Assembly (NCBI RefSeq): GCF_020515525.1
Contig: NZ_JAIYEP010000004.1
Location: 45,779-109,778 of the forward strand
Length of the DNA stretch: 64,000 nucleotides
DNA from: Rhodococcus yananensis
Lineage (GTDB): Bacteria; Actinomycetota; Actinomycetes; Mycobacteriales; Mycobacteriaceae
Direction: 5' to 3'
In this document: in pieces, positions 63,283-64,000 of the stretch
Layout: each line of letters opens with the position of its first letter
Numbering within the stretch: the stretch's first letter is position 1
Translations under genes and position numbers: made by a program
The notes under the pieces: generated by a model
The model's database searches: none
What the model was told of the DNA's origin: nothing
The model's input: the letters and a program-made list of their open reading frames with translations, nothing else

Positions 63283-63896
63283 CGGGCATCACCGCCGCGC
63301 GCATCGGGGATCTCGTCGCTGTGCCGAGCGAGCACGTACAGCGACGAGGCGAGTTCGTCGACGAAGGCGTCGGCGTCGTCGTCGCCGTGGATCAGGCCAC
63401 GGACGGTCGTGGCTCCGGCGAGGAGTTCGAACAGCATCGTCGCCGGCACGGGACCGGGGATGTCGCCGGCGTCGACGGCCGCGTCGAGGCGTTCGACGAA
63501 CGCCTTGCGGACGGGGTCCTGCAGCGCGATCAGCCGCGCACGGTCGCCGTCGGACGTGGCGTCGGCGAGCAGTCCGGGGACTCCGGCGCGCGCAGCGGGG
63601 CTCGCGGCGCGGGCGAGGAAGATGTTCGTCCAGGTCGCGAGGTCGGTGCGCAGGTCGGCGGTGGGTTCGGGCAGGACGTGCCGCCCCGGGCCGTGGACGG
63701 CTTCTTCGAGGAGGGCCTCGCGGGTGGGCCAGCGCCGGTAGATGGCGGGTGCGTTGACGTCGGCCCGGCGCGCGATGGCACTGATGGTCGTCTGCTGGTA
63801 GCCCACCTCGCCGAGCAGTCGGCGGGCGGCGACGAGGACGGCGAGATCCTTTGCGGGATCTCGTGGCCGTCCCGGACGGGGCGTGTTCTCGGTCAT
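63279..63896 (-). CDS. TetR-family transcriptional regulator
   Basis: 205 residues from ATG 63896. HTH: LLGEVGYQQTTISAIARRAD and VNAPAIYRRWPTREALLEEA; C-terminal ligand-binding helices follow. First gene of an operon with LLM, ECH and SDR, all joined by overlapping or near-overlapping codons. Three ACGTTA repeats stand directly at its start codon, so it likely represses itself and the operon and is released by an acyl-CoA or similar ligand. Confidence 0.92.
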   Translation of the reverse strand: MTENTPRPGRPRDPAKDLAVLVAARRLLGEVGYQQTTISAIARRADVNAPAIYRRWPTREALLEEAVHGPGRHVLPEPTADLRTDLATWTNIFLARAASPAARAGVPGLLADATSDGDRARLIALQDPVRKAFVERLDAAVDAGDIPGPVPATMLFELLAGATTVRGLIHGDDDADAFVDELASSLYVLARHSDEIPDARGGDAR

Positions 63897-63897
63897 T

Positions 63898-63918
63898 ACG
63901 TTAGACGTTAACACGTTA
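63898..63918. promoter_or_regulatory. Candidate TetR autoregulatory operator
   Basis: ACGTTA occurs at 63898, 63905 and 63913, with GTTAAC as the palindromic centre, one base beyond the TetR start codon. Spacing of 7-8 bases fits overlapping half-sites of a TetR operator. Confidence 0.6.
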
Positions 63919-63970
63919 TGGGGTGGATCCGGACCCCACCTTCCTCGCCTCGGGCCCGGCGACCCGTGCG

Positions 63971-64000
63971 CATTTCTGGTAGTGGGAGCTACCAGAAATG
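63971..64000. promoter_or_regulatory. Perfect 12-bp inverted repeat at window end
   Basis: catttctggtag (63971-63982) and ctaccagaaatg (63989-64000) pair perfectly with a six-base spacer. It may be an operator or a terminator of a gene beyond the window; the window ends exactly at its last base, so it may be longer. Confidence 0.55.

Overview
The window looks like chromosome of a mycolic-acid-containing actinobacterium, most likely Rhodococcus or a close relative. The evidence is very high GC, frequent GTG starts with 4-base ATGA/GTGA overlaps, tandem EmbB-type arabinosyltransferases, an Lsr2 paralogue, an F420-type luciferase-like enzyme and a benzoate cluster of the corynebacterial/rhodococcal type. 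The genus is an inference. I see no rRNA, tRNA, CRISPR array, insertion sequence or prophage.

1-5.6 kb: the 3' end of one arabinosyltransferase gene and a complete embB, then an intergenic palindrome with 17-base tandem repeats. 5.8-14.3 kb: benzoate catabolism benABCD, a terminator, the benK transporter and a large LuxR-type (LAL) regulator overlapping benK. BenC carries an extra C-terminal FCD domain, the ligand-binding domain of GntR regulators. 14.3-24.4 kb: polysaccharide deacetylase, gpsA, a Baeyer-Villiger-like flavoprotein, a nitroreductase-fold protein, an Orc/STAND-like ATPase, an AztD-like zinc lipoprotein behind a Zur-like site, a second copy of the palindrome, and an NTF2-FMO monooxygenase divergent from a GAF regulator. 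24.6-37.1 kb: single genes and small units (GT87 mannosyltransferase, AzlCD, M50-like protease, cyclase, thioesterase, nucleoside hydrolase, Lsr2 paralogue, FUSC exporter with divergent MarR, TetR with divergent DHFR-fold reductase, HdeD, GYD, lipoprotein).

37.1-48.4 kb: a Ter (tellurium/stress) island. On the minus strand lie TerD, a TerC-like DUF475 membrane protein and a second TerD-like protein. On the plus strand a tightly overlapping operon encodes a helical Ala-rich protein, a TIM-barrel C-C lyase, a phosphoribosyltransferase with TRSP domain, a second PRTase/StiP-type protein with a PELOTA domain and a HAD phosphatase, followed by two multidomain TerD-type proteins. This corresponds to the computationally predicted Ter-linked pathway for a nucleoside-like metabolite; its chemistry is, to my knowledge, not established. 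No ATP-grasp gene is visible in the island.

48.6-63.9 kb: acyl-CoA metabolism. One operon has an acyl-CoA ligase, a metallo-beta-lactamase-fold hydrolase and an enoyl-CoA hydratase, followed by two LysR genes. A junction of a TetR remnant with a methyltransferase of unclear 5' end comes next. The last part is a beta-oxidation-like island (FadD19-like ligase, thiolase, SDR, divergent acyl-CoA dehydrogenase) and a TetR-LLM-ECH-SDR operon whose first gene starts beside three ACGTTA repeats. The window ends in a perfect 12-bp inverted repeat.
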